Positions 27,501-38,098 of a stretch of DNA of 64,000 bases are shown here, one piece after another. Each line of letters begins with the position of its first letter. Position 1 is the stretch's first letter. The notes beneath the pieces were generated by a model, which was not told the DNA's origin, ran no database searches, and was given only the letters and a program-made list of their open reading frames with translations. The stretch covers positions 1,302,001 through 1,366,000 of the forward strand of contig CP084620.1 of NCBI GenBank assembly GCA_025917655.1, given 5' to 3'. The stretch comes from Chlorella sorokiniana. Taxonomy: Eukaryota; Chlorophyta; Trebouxiophyceae; Chlorellales; Chlorellaceae. The position numbers were made by a program, and so were the translations under genes.

Positions 27501-29995
27501 CCCGCGCCCGGTCGGCGCACCCCGCCAGCGCCTGCTGCAGGTGCAGCGCGTCTGGGGTGGTGGGCACCTGGGGGTATTTGCCCTTGTAGGGCGTCACGTG
27601 GAAGGGGAGGAGCAGTCGCGCTGCGAGGGCAGAGGCGCCAGGGGAAGGGAGGCGGTATGTGTGTGAGTGTGCAAGGGCGGGACCGCTCAAGTGGATGTGC
27701 GGGTCGCAGAGGCATGGCCTGCAGCTCCACCCGCGCATCGGGGCTGCCATCTGGGGGCCAACGCCCTGCACGCCTGCTGACTTTCCCAGGCACCCCGCCG
27801 CCTCCCGCGGCCGCCGACGCTCTACTGCTGCCAGCCTTGGCCCGAAGGCGTTGCCCTTGAACCAGACACGCGCTCGCGCTGCGCACCCACCTGCAGCGTG
27901 ACGTCCTCCTGCTCCGGCACCCACACCGACCCATCCTCCGCCAGCCGCACCTCCTCCAGCGCATACTCGATGCTGCCTGCACGGGCGCCAGTAGACGTGG
28001 GTGAAACCCACGGCATGGGGCAGGCGGGGGTGCAGCCGGCGGTGCTTCACGTCGCTGAAGGCCCCAGGCTGCCTGGCTTGCAATCCCGCTTTGCACAGAC
28101 CAGGACAAGCAGGTTTGCAGCAGCTGCACATCCTCCCGAACCGTCAGCCTCCCTCTGGCAGCAGGCCGGCCCAACCCGCTGCCCAGCCCCCTGCAGCCCA
28201 CGCACCAATCATGCCGCAGCGCTCCCCGCCTCCTCAAACATGCCGCGCGCCAGCCAGGCGGCGGTGGTCTTGCCATACGACCCCACCAGCCCAACGGTGC
28301 GCATGCGCCGCGACGGCTGCTCGTAAAAGGCGGCGGCCAGGCGGGCGGCTGCTGTCGTTGCATCCGGCACCAGCACCACGGGCAGCACGGCATCAGGCAG
28401 CTCCCGCTCCGCAAGCACCGCTACCGCGCCCATCTCCACAGACTGTGTGCGTGAGGAGGGGGGCGGGGTGAGACGACGTGGTGGCCTTTACTGAGTGGAT
28501 GTGGGGCGGCTGCAGGGTGCGTATGCGGTGTGCCGGGCGAGCCAGTGTGGCTGATAGCAGGCGCCCTTGGGGGTTCGGGGCCGCGCCGCTTGGCCCAGCC
28601 AGCAGTGCAGCCTGTCAGTTTGCCCACCTCGTCCGCCCACTGGTGGCCGTCGTGCCCATCCGGGAGGGCGCGCAGATGTACAGGGACTGCTCCGCCCCCG
28701 CCAACGAGTTGCACGTCAGCAGGCCAGATATCTCCACATCCGGCGCTGCTGCGGCCTGCACGGGAGGGTCCAATGTTGCAAGGTTGCAGCAGAGGCTGGA
28801 GCCCTACTTGCAAGCATGCCCAGCTGGCTGCGTGCGGCCTGGACTGACGCGTGGAACTGCTGCCGGGCCGCACCCACGGCCCCACGCCCGCCTGATCTCG
28901 CCCCAACCACGCACGCGCACACGCCGCCACCCAACACAAGCTCCACCTGTTCATCGTATCCAGCCAGTCGCAGCAGCTCCGGCAGGCGATAGGCGCGCTG
29001 CGGCGGCTCGGGGAACTTTGCGGCCGCCGCGAGCGCCTCCTCGGCGGCGATGCCGCCCTCCCCGGGGCCCCCGCCGCGCCGTTGCCGCTTGCTGCAGGGC
29101 CAAGCGCGTGCGGCTGGCGCTCTCAGCACGGGGTCATGAGGGCGGGGCCGACACGGCCTTGAGGGGCACGCCCACGGCTTGCTCCCCAGCCATGCTTGCA
29201 CTTCCTCAGGCACCCACCCACCTGCTGCCGCAAACTCCGCCTCGGCCAGCTCCTCCTCGCTCATTGCTGTGGCTCCCTTGGAGCGCAGCAGGTCGGCGAG
29301 CGCCTGCGCATCCAGGTCTTCGTCGTCGCCGCTGGCGTCGCCGTCGTCGTCGTACAGCGCGTCCACCTCCCCCTTCTCGCCCTCCTCCTCGTCCTCCTCC
29401 TCTTCCTCCTCCTCCTCCTCCTCCTCTTCGTCGTCGTCATCGTCGTCAACATCTCCGTCAGCCAGATCCTCCAGGCTGTCTGTGTCCTCAAGGTACCCAA
29501 ACTTGAGCAGGCCTGCGTGAGCGGTGCGGAGGCAACAGCAGCGAAAAGGGTGTACAACACAGTGTGCTGCACCTGGCCAGAGAGCCGGCACCATTCGCTG
29601 GCAATGAAGGAGAGACATGATGAGGAGGGTGCCATCAACTGTGCAGGGCTGGGCGGCGCAGCGGCTGGGCAGCCGTTGAGCGGCGGCGGCGACGCGCCGG
29701 ACGCACGTTCCGTGATTTCGGTCAGCTCCTCGTCCTCTTCTGTGTTAAGGCCGTCCTCCACATCGTCGCGCATGCGCATCAGCTCCTCTCGGCGGCCCAG
29801 CATCTCCTCGAAATCGTCGCCCTCGTCGCTGGCAGCGGCCACTGGCCGCCGCTGCGCGCGGGCCGCCTGCAAGCTGCCGTGGCGAGGCCGCTGCCATCGG
29901 CATGCTGCAGCTTTGGCTTGTCTCTGAGGCCCGGCCACGTGTGTACAGCAGGGCCTAGGCCCCGCAACCGCGCATGGCACTGCAGTCGCGTTCAT
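24534..29995 (-). CDS. MURE: MurE-like Mur ligase-fold protein, plastid
   Basis: Homologue of the bacterial peptidoglycan ligase MurE. In flowering plants the relative is a component of the plastid RNA polymerase complex (PAP11), and in mosses it is tied to plastid division. The ATG at 29995 opens a Cys/Arg/Ala-rich transit peptide. An acidic region follows, with a long run of Asp and Glu. The N-terminal domain shows LPELLRLAGYDEQVEL; the ATP-binding loop is VGLVGSYGKTTAAWLARG. The central domain has LTYSHHNRDADIYAEKI, TPLGRLQIITPLLGRTNVNN and GVGIACGVPLKAIVAGIEAV; the C-terminal domain has GRCEIIDEGQPFSVVVD, RVLLVFGCPGRLSAQERKAL, VVFLTNDDPG and AKAREVVVVVGKGHRDWQEY. It ends near LEGLWDGPVGDVR (stop 24534-24536). 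GCPG replaces the usual GaGG of MurE. Many introns carry CA-rich tracts. Ligase activity is not implied; a structural plastid role is equally likely. Confidence 0.82.
26673..26760. repeat. C-run and (CA)n simple repeat
   Basis: Poly-C followed by CA and CCCCA repeats in an intron of the MurE-like gene (G/T-rich on the coding strand). Confidence 0.85.
27021..27066. repeat. (CA)n then (CCCA)n simple repeat
   Basis: A nine-C run, CA repeats, then CCCA repeats, in another intron of the MurE-like gene. A G-quadruplex-prone sequence on the coding strand. Confidence 0.8.
29381..29447. repeat. CCT/CGT trinucleotide tract coding poly-Glu/Asp
   Basis: Exonic repeat; on the minus strand it reads as runs of GAC and GAG codons, giving the acidic stretch after the transit peptide of the MurE-like protein. 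Confidence 0.8.
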
Positions 29996-30267
29996 AAAAT
30001 TGTGACTTGGCAGCCGAAACCTGCACTGGTTGAGATATGGATTATAGATTGCTGGCTACAATGTGGTCCCGTGGTTCAAAGGCTGCACATTGCTGCAGAG
30101 AATGACGCGAAATGCGTTTTAGGCAACCTAACGGAGTAGGATGATGGAACGAAGGCGATTTGCGTTGCATGCATGTGCATGCAAGGCCGTTAGTCGGCGA
30201 AACTAGAAAAAGCAGGACATCAGAGCAGTACAATCATTTCGCAACTTTATACCGAGGTCAGGACAGC

Positions 30268-31910
30268 ATGCCTCGGCCATACCCTGCGCCGAGGTCGTTC
30301 TCTGAAGTTATGAAATGGCTAAAGCTGGCGACGGTGGGCGAAGTGCCCGAAGTAAGATTGCATCTTGTGGGGTTGCAGCGCTCCCTTCAGCCCCCATCGG
30401 AGCCGCCTGCCGTGCCGCTAGTTGATCCCATGCTGCGTTGCACCTACTTGCTGCCGTGCTGCCTTGCGCAGGCGCGCAGCTCGCACTCCATCACCGCCGT
30501 TGCAGACAAGCTCTACTTGTGGGGTGGAGAGCATGCTCCTCGCGTACCGGTTGGCACCGATCTCTATGCATATGATCTCAAACAGCAGATGTGGTCTAAA
30601 GTGGAGGTGGGTATGAGGCGTAGAGATGCTGTCCAGGACTGCCACCCCGGTGAAGCTTGCGTGACACGCCACTTTGCCAGCGTGCTGAGCACACCTCACC
30701 TGGCTTGGTGCGGTACAGGCCAAAGGGGAGGCGCCGAGCCTGCGCATTGCGCATGCCGCTGCATCGGTTGGGCCACGCATCTACTTTTTGGCGGCCGCAG
30801 CGGCGTCGACATTGGCGAGGGGAGCCTCAACGACATGCACTGCTTTGACACGGAGGCCTGCGCCTGGTCAGCTGTCGTGCCAGCCAGCCAAGTGCTGCCA
30901 TGCAAGCGAAGCTACCACGCCATGGCAGCTGCGGGCGGCAAGCTGTACCTGTTTGGCGGCTGCGGCGAGGGCAGCACCGGGCGGCTGGCAGACCTTTGGG
31001 AATTTGACCCTGCACATGCCACTTGGCGCCAGCTCCCCTCCAGCGATTCAATCAAGGTGAGGGGCGTACTACGTCTTGGTCAGATGAGGGGGCATACCAA
31101 AATATGCGGGGAGGTTCAGTCTCGCCTCACTGCCTGCCAAGCCATGCCAAGCCCCCCCCCCCCCAATCTGTGCTCAGGGCCGCGGCGGCGCCGGCCTCGT
31201 CGCGGTGCCTGGCGCCCTAGTTGTGGTGGCTGGCTTCGCGGGCGTGAGATGGGAGACATCCACGGTGCGGGCCCACCGCAGCAGCTGCCATCGAGCCGCC
31301 TGGCTTGGCATGTGCATTGTTCAGAACGTTGCAGAAAGCTGTGGGCTGAGCAGCTCGCTCGCTTTGCAGTGTTCGATCTGGCCAAGGAGGAATGGGACTG
31401 CCCCGGTGCTGCCTGGAGGACGAGGCGCTGCCGCCGGCAGCCGGGGCTCCGCCTCGTGCGGGCACCACCAGCCGGTGTCCCTCCCCCGCGCTCCGTCAGC
31501 GCGGTGGCCACCCACGGGTGTGCCGGCTGCTCCCACGGCGGCCATGTGGTCGTGTTTGGCGGAGAGGTGGACCCCTCAAGTGAGTGGGCGGTGCAGCAGG
31601 GCAAGCCCAGAGCCGCAGCTGGGGAGCACAAGCAGCGCTGGCTGCAGCGCACCACAAAGCGGCGAGCTCACTGCGTGCCCCTCCCATGCCTTGCAGGCCA
31701 GGGCCACGCCGGCGCCGGCTGCTACTCAAACGACGTGTTCTGCCTGGACCCCGCCTGCCGGCACTGGCACACGCTGGAGGTGGGGGGGACAGGCCTGAGC
31801 CGCGCGGCTGGCTGGCAGCCACCGCCTGCAGCACCGGCGTCGCGGTGCACGGCGGCAACAGCGCCTCCAACCAGCGCCTGGCAGACCTGTGGCTGCTGGA
31901 GATGCATTGA
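30268..31910 (+). CDS. Kelch-repeat protein of the nitrile-specifier type
   Basis: A beta-propeller made of Kelch blades. Blades are visible as ARSSHSITAVADKLYLWGGE, a second around RSGVDIGEGSLNDMHCFD, CKRSYHAMAAAGGKLYLFGG with RLADLWEFDPAHATWRQL, a GREMGDIHVFDLAKEEWDC-like blade, PPRSVSAVATHGCAG with HVVVFGGEVDPSS, and finally VAVHGGNSASNQRLADLWLL. The VFGGEVDPSS and GNSxSNxRL motifs match plant nitrile-specifier or thiocyanate-forming proteins. Green algae have no glucosinolates, so the substrate must differ. I chose the ATG at 30268 (MPRPYPAPRSFSEVMKWLKL); the ATG at 30310 (MKWLKLATVGEV) is equally good and closer to family length. Exon 1 ends at 30351 and exon 2 starts at 30472. A slip at the T run 30785-30789 breaks one blade. 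Stop 31908-31910. It lies head-to-head with the MurE-like gene. Confidence 0.82.
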
Positions 31911-32041
31911 CGCGCGCGCCAGCGCTTGCTGGGTGCATACTCAAGATATGCTACTCTGGGTCTGGGATGACACTCAAGCTGCAGCATCAGGGCGCAGCAG
32001 TTGCAAGTGCCAGCAGTGCCTTGAAGTGCAGCAGCCACCTG

Positions 32042-34078
32042 TCAAGCAACCTTCACGGTGATGGGTGCCGAGCAGTATGGGCAGGCGCCAAAGAGGGTGT
32101 TGAAGCTCTGTCGTGTGGCAGTGTCTGCAAAACATGGCAGCAGCATGATCAAAGGGTTTCCCCTTACAGCAGATGCATGGTCACTGGTGCCACACTGTGC
32201 GGGCACAGCAGCGCACCTGAGTTGAGCCACTCGCACAGGCATTTGCGATGGAACGGTTTGCCGCAAGCTGCGTTGTCGCAGTTGATGTCGGGTATGTCAC
32301 CTGGCACATGTGACAGCAGAGGACAATACTTGACTGCCAGCCTATCTGAAACCGGGCATAGCACTCAGCAGCCTGCCATGATGCCAAGTTGCGGCGGAGC
32401 CGTGAGGCAGCGGATGCTCACCCTCGTCTCCCTCCGCCGCCTCTGCTCCCTGCGGCAGCAGCCAATACGCGTAGCAGATGGCGCAGTCGGCGCTCGCATC
32501 CTCCATCCCCGTCGCCTGCCGCCGCGGCAGCTCCAGCCCCAGCACTGCCTCCAGGTTGTGCCGCAGCAGGAGCTCGGGCTGCCACAGCGCGCGGTTGTCG
32601 TGCAGCCGCTGCCTGCGCAGGCCGGGGTGGGATGCCGCGATAAGCAGGCCAGCTTGGTCCAGCGAGCAGATCGCCGCTCCAGACCGGATGCGGCGCCAGG
32701 GCATGGACTATCCTTTGACCGCGGAAGTTGCAGCCCCACGCGACGTACAGCCCAGCCAGGCAGGCAGGGCCAGCTTCCTGTCAGCGTAAGCGTGCACACC
32801 TGAGGGGCGCCACCGCGGCATCCGAGCCCATGAATCGCAGGTCGAGCGGCAGCGCCCCGGCTGCCCTGGGTCCAGCGTCAGTGCCAGCGACACGTGGCTC
32901 CCGAGCGCCACGCGCCGGTACGACACGCTGTGCAGGGCACAGCAGGCGGGCCGGGCAGAGGCGGGTGGCAGCGCTGAGGCCAGGGGAGGGCGCCCCCCCC
33001 CCCCACACCCACACAAGGCAGCAGCTCCCGGACGTGGAACCGCAGTGGCGCCCGCCGCACCTGCGAGGTGCCGCAGTGGGCTCTATCACCCACACCTGCC
33101 CATCCAGGTCATCCAGGCTGTCCCACAGCTGCTGGTGCCGCTGCAGCGCCGCCTCAAACTGAGCCAACACATCGGCCAGGCCCGCCTCCGGGCCCCACCG
33201 CAGCTCAAACGCCGTCGGCAGGTCGGCGGCTGCGGACGGCGGCGCGGCGGGGTAGGCTGGCGGCAGCGTGAGGCGCAGCTCGTGCCGTCGCCCCGCCGCA
33301 TCGGTGGCTGCAAGCGTCAGCTGCGACAGGTCGTCGGAGAGGCTGCTGACGCAGCGCCAGCCGACGGCATCCAGCTCCCGGCGCAGGCTGCTGTAGAAGG
33401 CGGCGGGGCGGCTGGCGGCGGCACTCGGTGGCCTGCAAGACAGCGCGCTGAAGGCTGAGTACAGCGCGTCGACAACTTGCTTGGGAGGGACACGATCCAG
33501 GTGGTCTCTGGTTGCAGGCCAGACAGGGCACTGGCAGCTGTGCGTTGCCCGCCAGCATCCAGCAGGAAGCTGCACCCACCGCGCAAGGGTGAGCTGATCC
33601 ACCACGCTCTGCAGCTCCACAAAGAAGGCCGCCAGCGATGGGCTGTCCGCCAAGCGCCGCGCCACCACGTCCCTGTGGCCCTCCAGCAGCGCCGCCAGCT
33701 CAGCATTCACCTCGAGATGCGCCCCCGCAGCGACGCCGCACCCGGTTGCAGCCCGCTGATGCGGAGCCATAATGATGCAGGCCTCTCGCTGCTTGCCTGC
33801 AGCGAGGCGGATGCTTGATGAAGCGGTGCACAGGTACATGCGCATTGCAGGGACGGCGACCCTGCACCAGCACCCACCGTCGCTGCCAAGTAGCCTTCTA
33901 CGGCGGTGGCGGTCGCGTCGACTGGCAGCAGACGCGGGGCAACCTGCGGCACAGCAGCGCTCCGACGGTGAGGATTCCACAAGACGGTGTACTTGCATGA
34001 GGGGGCGAAAGGCACGTCACAGATCACATGAAAGAGAGGGCTCACCAAGGCGAGGAGACTATCCTGGGTAACCTGCAT
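32042..34078 (-). CDS. FANCL: FANCL, Fanconi anaemia E3 ubiquitin ligase
   Basis: RING-type E3 that monoubiquitinates FANCD2/FANCI during interstrand crosslink repair in the nucleus. Exon 1 (34046-34078) encodes MQVTQDSLLAL, joined to exon 2 (33878-33943) giving VAPRLLPVDATATAVEGYL, which matches the N-terminal ELF region of FANCL; this fixes the start. The third exon continues RAATGCGVAAGAHLEVNAEL, then VVARRLADSPSLAAFFVELQ. The URD domain follows, with AFYSSLRRELDAVGWRCV, LSDDLSQLTLAATDAAGR and LWDSLDDLDGQVWVIEP. The C-terminal PHD/RING has DCAICYAYWL, then CDNAACGKPFHRKCLCEWL, FNTLFGACPYCSAPITVKV and stop at 32042. All zinc-ligand Cys/His are present. It is tail-to-tail with the Kelch gene, 131 bases apart. 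Confidence 0.9.
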
Positions 34079-34176
34079 GGACTGTGATGTGTGTAATGTG
34101 CTGTCTGCTGTATATGCAAGCGCGTTGAAAAGTTCCGCTGGGAGGGGGCAAGCAGCAAGGCCAGGTGGCAAGGTGC

Positions 34177-35639
34177 ATGGACGCCAAACCGAAGTTCTGG
34201 ATATCACTGATTGAGTTATGGTGATCATATATGTGAAGCGTGCAAGCAGAACAGTGGCTGCGCAAGGAGTTCGGCTCCTTGTCTTTTCGGTTTTCAGGCG
34301 AGTCTGCGCTCGCCATCGACACAACGTCAAGCCGCGAAGCAGGCCCAGGGTACACGATTGTTGTATTTAAAGCCTGCGATGACGTGCATCCCAGCCGCCC
34401 CCTTCCGCCATCCACTGGCCGCCGCCAGCTACCGGCCTAATGCTTTCAATGGCTGCTTGTGGGAAGCCGTGCAGTGAGCAGCTGGTGATCGGCACCATCA
34501 AACAGGCTGTGCCCTTGCCGCGCTGGCCACATCGCAGGCCTGCGCAGAATACAGAATATGGCCCGCCTGATGGGCCGCATGCAGCGGGCCAGGTCGTCAT
34601 CGACGTCGTGACGCCGTCATCGTCATCACTCGCTGCACCGCGCTGGCGACTGCGAGCTGGTGCGGGAGCGGGGAGCATCTTTCGCTGGATCCCCGCAAGC
34701 TGCAATGCCAGGTCGGAGGGGTTGCTGGCGGTGCTGTGCGCCCACCTCGAGTTGCGGCAGGGCGGTGCAGCGTCCTGAGCCCTGGTATCAGCCGGCAGGG
34801 ACCTCAAGCAGGACCTGCAGCGACCTTTTCTGTAAGTGTGGACGAGGAAGGGAGCTTGTGCCTCATCCTCACAACGGAAGTGTCTGCAGTTGGCGGCATG
34901 CTGTGCTGCGCCCTGCTGCGCCCGATCCCCACACAGCCTCAGCCATGCCTGTCTGGGCTCTGCCTTGGACTGCTGTTCTCCCTCTCCAAACAAGTGGGTG
35001 GGTGTCCGAGGTTGAGCAAAGGCCTCCTGCTGCTAGTTGTGGGGAGGATTAGGGGCAGGTTTTGGCCTTCAGGCCACAGCAGCTCCATTCTTCCAGCAAC
35101 CACTCTGCACACTACGCGGCTGAGGTCATTCCTGCCCTGCTGCGTGTCCTCCTTGCCACTGCACTGATGCAGGCTGGTGCGCTCTTGAGTACCTGCAGCA
35201 GGCATGAGCAGTGTGCCTCACGAGGTGGATGAGACGCCCGATATGATGGGCCGCGATGTAGCGGAGGTACGCGGCCCATGCGGTAGTGGCCGGTCTCGTG
35301 CCATCTGTGCACCCCTGCAAACTCCGAAGCGTCAACTGCCGCCTCTGCACCCCCTGAAAGCAGGTGGGTAGCACCGTGGATCACGTGCTGGCGCCTCCCA
35401 GGCTTCCACAGAGGGGATGGTGAGGCGCAAACGTCTATGCTTCGCACCAGATGCGGCCATTGGTCTGTGCCCGACAAGCTGCTTGCCTGCGTGCTTTGCA
35501 ACTTGTGCAGCCGTTTGCTGAGGAGCGAGAGGAGGTGCAAGGTGGCGGTCGCGTGAGCGTGGAGCACATCTCGTCAGGCACGCCGATGGTGCCGCATGAG
35601 GTGCAGGAGCCGCAGACCGGCGAGGAGGACATGGACTGA
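34177..35639 (+). CDS. Uncertain gene, family not recognised
   Basis: Exon-like pieces on the plus strand, divergent from FANCL. A possible start at 34177 reads MDAKPKFWISLIEL. Later pieces with plausible splice edges include NHSAHYAAEVIPALLRVLL after the AG near 35098, SVPHEVDETPDMMGRDVAE before a GTACGC donor near 35271, and a final open stretch with QPFAEEREEVQGGGRVSV ending GEEDMD (stop 35637-35639). A strong donor GTAAGTG sits near 34831. The frames do not join convincingly, perhaps because of missing bases as elsewhere. The start, exon count and even the strand are open; I could not name a family or domain. Confidence 0.3.
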
Positions 35640-35849
35640 AGGTGTCAGCCTCATTGATGGTGTGATCTGAGGCGCACCCTCGCCCCTGTGTTGTGACCCA
35701 AGATACCTGTGTTATGATGAACTAGCGCAGAAGTCTGCAGGTTGGCGGCAGCTGTGGTGCCAGCAGGGCGGCGATCAGGATGGGGAGGAAACATAGAAAC
35801 GCGCATTGAAGTAGTACGCATCCTGCCAAATTACAGTTGTCTTTTAGCC

Positions 35850-37520
35850 ATGCAATCAGCCGGTCGGGTGCGCCAGGCAGCGTCTCAGGCGTCCGGGGGT
35901 GTGCGGATAACTCAGCGCGTGGCGCGCCCCTTCAGGCATTCAAAGCAGCGCCCCCGTAATCACAATAGCGCACGCACGCCGCGGGCAATCGGACCAGAGC
36001 GCATGATGGTGACGGCGCTGGCAAGCGTGCTGGCGGCGCCAGGCTCCAACAGTGCCGCACCTACTTCGAGCAGCAGCCGCTTGCTGATTGTGGGCCCCGG
36101 CGTACTGGGCAGCTACCTTGGCAAGCTCTGGCTGGATGAAAATGGCCAGGGTACAGTGGTGGGGCAGACCAACAGCACAAACAACCACGCAAAGTGAGGG
36201 GAGGGCGAGGCCGCGGGCTTGCTCACAGCAGGGCTACAGCAGGTGGCCCTTTCAATAAAACTGTTTGACACTGGCCCAGCTTCACATGCCTTCAACCGTC
36301 CACCGGATCCGCAGGCTGCAGTCGCTGGGCATCACCCCACGCACCAAGGATGCCGCCGGCGAGGGCGGCAAGTTCCCTTTGTCCTCTTTGCTGCACCGCC
36401 CAGCGGCAGTGCTGACTACGTCGGGAGATCCAGGCGGCGCTGCAGCTCTGGGATGGCAGCGGTGCCTTTGTCTTCACTTCCTCCGCTGGAATCTACACCG
36501 TCGAGGATGGGTCTGGTGGGTATGGCAGAACAAGCGGGCGCGGCGACCGGCCGAGTCAGCTTGTCAGCAGCAGGCCCCCCTGTTGCTATGACCGTGCTGT
36601 TTGCCAGTGCACCAGTGCTGGCCCAGTACTTGGTTGTTCCAAGCAGCACGCAGTTTATCCTGTCGGGCACGAAACGCATGCTTGCCTCTGCTGCCATGCA
36701 GCATGTGATGAGAGCGCCCCACCGCCAAGCTGGGCGACAACGAGCGCACCGACCGGCTGCTTGCAGCAGAGCAGGTGGTGCTCAGCGCGGGCGGCTGTGT
36801 GGTGCGCCTGGTGGGGCTCTACCACGCGCAAAGGTGGGCCGTGGCGGTGGGCTGCTGCTGGCGGGCCCGAGCCCGCCCCCTGGAGCGGCCCAGGCAGCTA
36901 AGAACAGACCACCTGCCCAGCCTCTGAGCCAACGCCCCCCCGGTACGGGCCGCCCCCTGTGCCTGTGCAGGGGAGCCCACACCTTCTTCCTGCGCCAGGG
37001 CGAAGTGCCACGCTGGGGCGGCTACACCGTCAACCTGATCCACTACGAGGACGCCGCCCGGCTGTGCCTGGCGGTGCTCCAGGGCCGCGGCTCCCCGAGG
37101 GCGCTCCCTACCGCGGCCGCACCTTCCTGGGCTGCGACGGCGCGCCGGTCACCTTTGAGGTGAGGCAGGCATACGCAACGAGGGCTGCCTGTTGGGTGGG
37201 GGGGCTTTGCCATGGCAGGCCCAGCCAACAAACGGCACTACTGGAGGGTTGGTGCTGGCTGGTCACCTCAGCCTCCTGCTCTCCTGCCTTTTCAGGACAT
37301 GATGGCCGCCACGGTGGCCTCTGGCGCCTTCCAGGGCAGCTACAAGTTCACGGGGCAGGAGGGGCCCGTGAAGGGCAAGCGCATGAGCAACGCCGCTACG
37401 CGGGCCCAGCTGCAGTGGGAGCCCCGGTACCCATCCTACGTGGAATTCATTGAGCAGACCAAGGCGCAGGACTGGTACACGCAGCAGGAGGCGGCGGTGG
37501 CAGGCATGCCCCATGCATGA
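35850..37520 (+). CDS. NAD(P)-binding Rossmann-fold, epimerase-like protein
   Basis: Extended short-chain dehydrogenase (epimerase-like) of the small plant/cyanobacterial type. The ATG at 35850 opens an Arg/Ser/Gln-rich presequence of about 60 residues, suggesting plastid or mitochondrial import. The nucleotide-binding glycine motif is LLIVGPGVLGSYLGKLW. Then come LQSLGITPRTKDAAGEGGKF, VLFAAPPSGSADYVGEI, FTSSAGIYTVEDGS (the SSAGIY segment takes the place of the catalytic Ser region), VVRLVGLYHAQRGAH, VNLIHYEDAARLCLAVLQG and YRGRTFLGCDGAPVT. The C-terminus SYVEFIEQTKAQDWYTQQEA ends at 37518-37520. The YxxxK motif of classical SDR enzymes is not obvious, so catalysis is uncertain. Several exons need one-base shifts (for example near 36420 and 36715). 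Substrate unknown. Confidence 0.75.
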
Positions 37521-38098
37521 GGCAGCGCCTGTTGACTGAAGCCACCAGATCACGAAGGCCATGCCTGGCACCCGCCAGCAGGCTGTCTGTGAGGAACAGC
37601 GCAAGTTGTACAACAAGATTCAACAGCAGGCCGTGGGCGGCCCGGCCCGCCAGTAAGCGGGGCAGGTCAGCGGGGAAAAAGGAGATCAGCAAAGAAGTCT
37701 CAGCACAAAGCACATTGCACAGGCCAGGGAACAGCAACAGGCGATGTGGGGGGACCTGGCACAATGAAAACGGTGGTGGCACCACAAAATGGACGAGGAG
37801 AGAGGCAAAGGGGCAACAGTGGTGCGGCAGCGCGCTAAACGCCGCAACAGCTCTGGTGGGGCAGTGGCAATCAGGGCTGGTCGTGGGAGCAATGGCAGGA
37901 AACAAAAGCAGGTAAGGTTCAAGGGGCCACGCACTTTGGCATACAATCGGGCCGGCTAAGTCGGCGACGGCATCTTGCATGGGGCTGGCTATTCATGGAT
38001 GTCTGGTGTGTTTGGGCGCGGCGGGCCACAGATGAGATCACGCAGTTGAGGGTCGTGTTCAGCAATAAAGAAGGAGAGAGGCCAACCTCCGGAGCGGC
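37521..38098. other. Convergent 3' flanks
   Basis: Region between the stop codons of the epimerase-like gene (+) and the polyQ protein gene (-). It should be the two 3' UTRs. No third gene seen. Confidence 0.45.

Noticed and set aside
30160-32061. Open frame of about 630 residues on the plus strand
   Set aside because: It reads through several clear introns of the Kelch gene in GC-rich DNA with few stops; only parts of it are exon.
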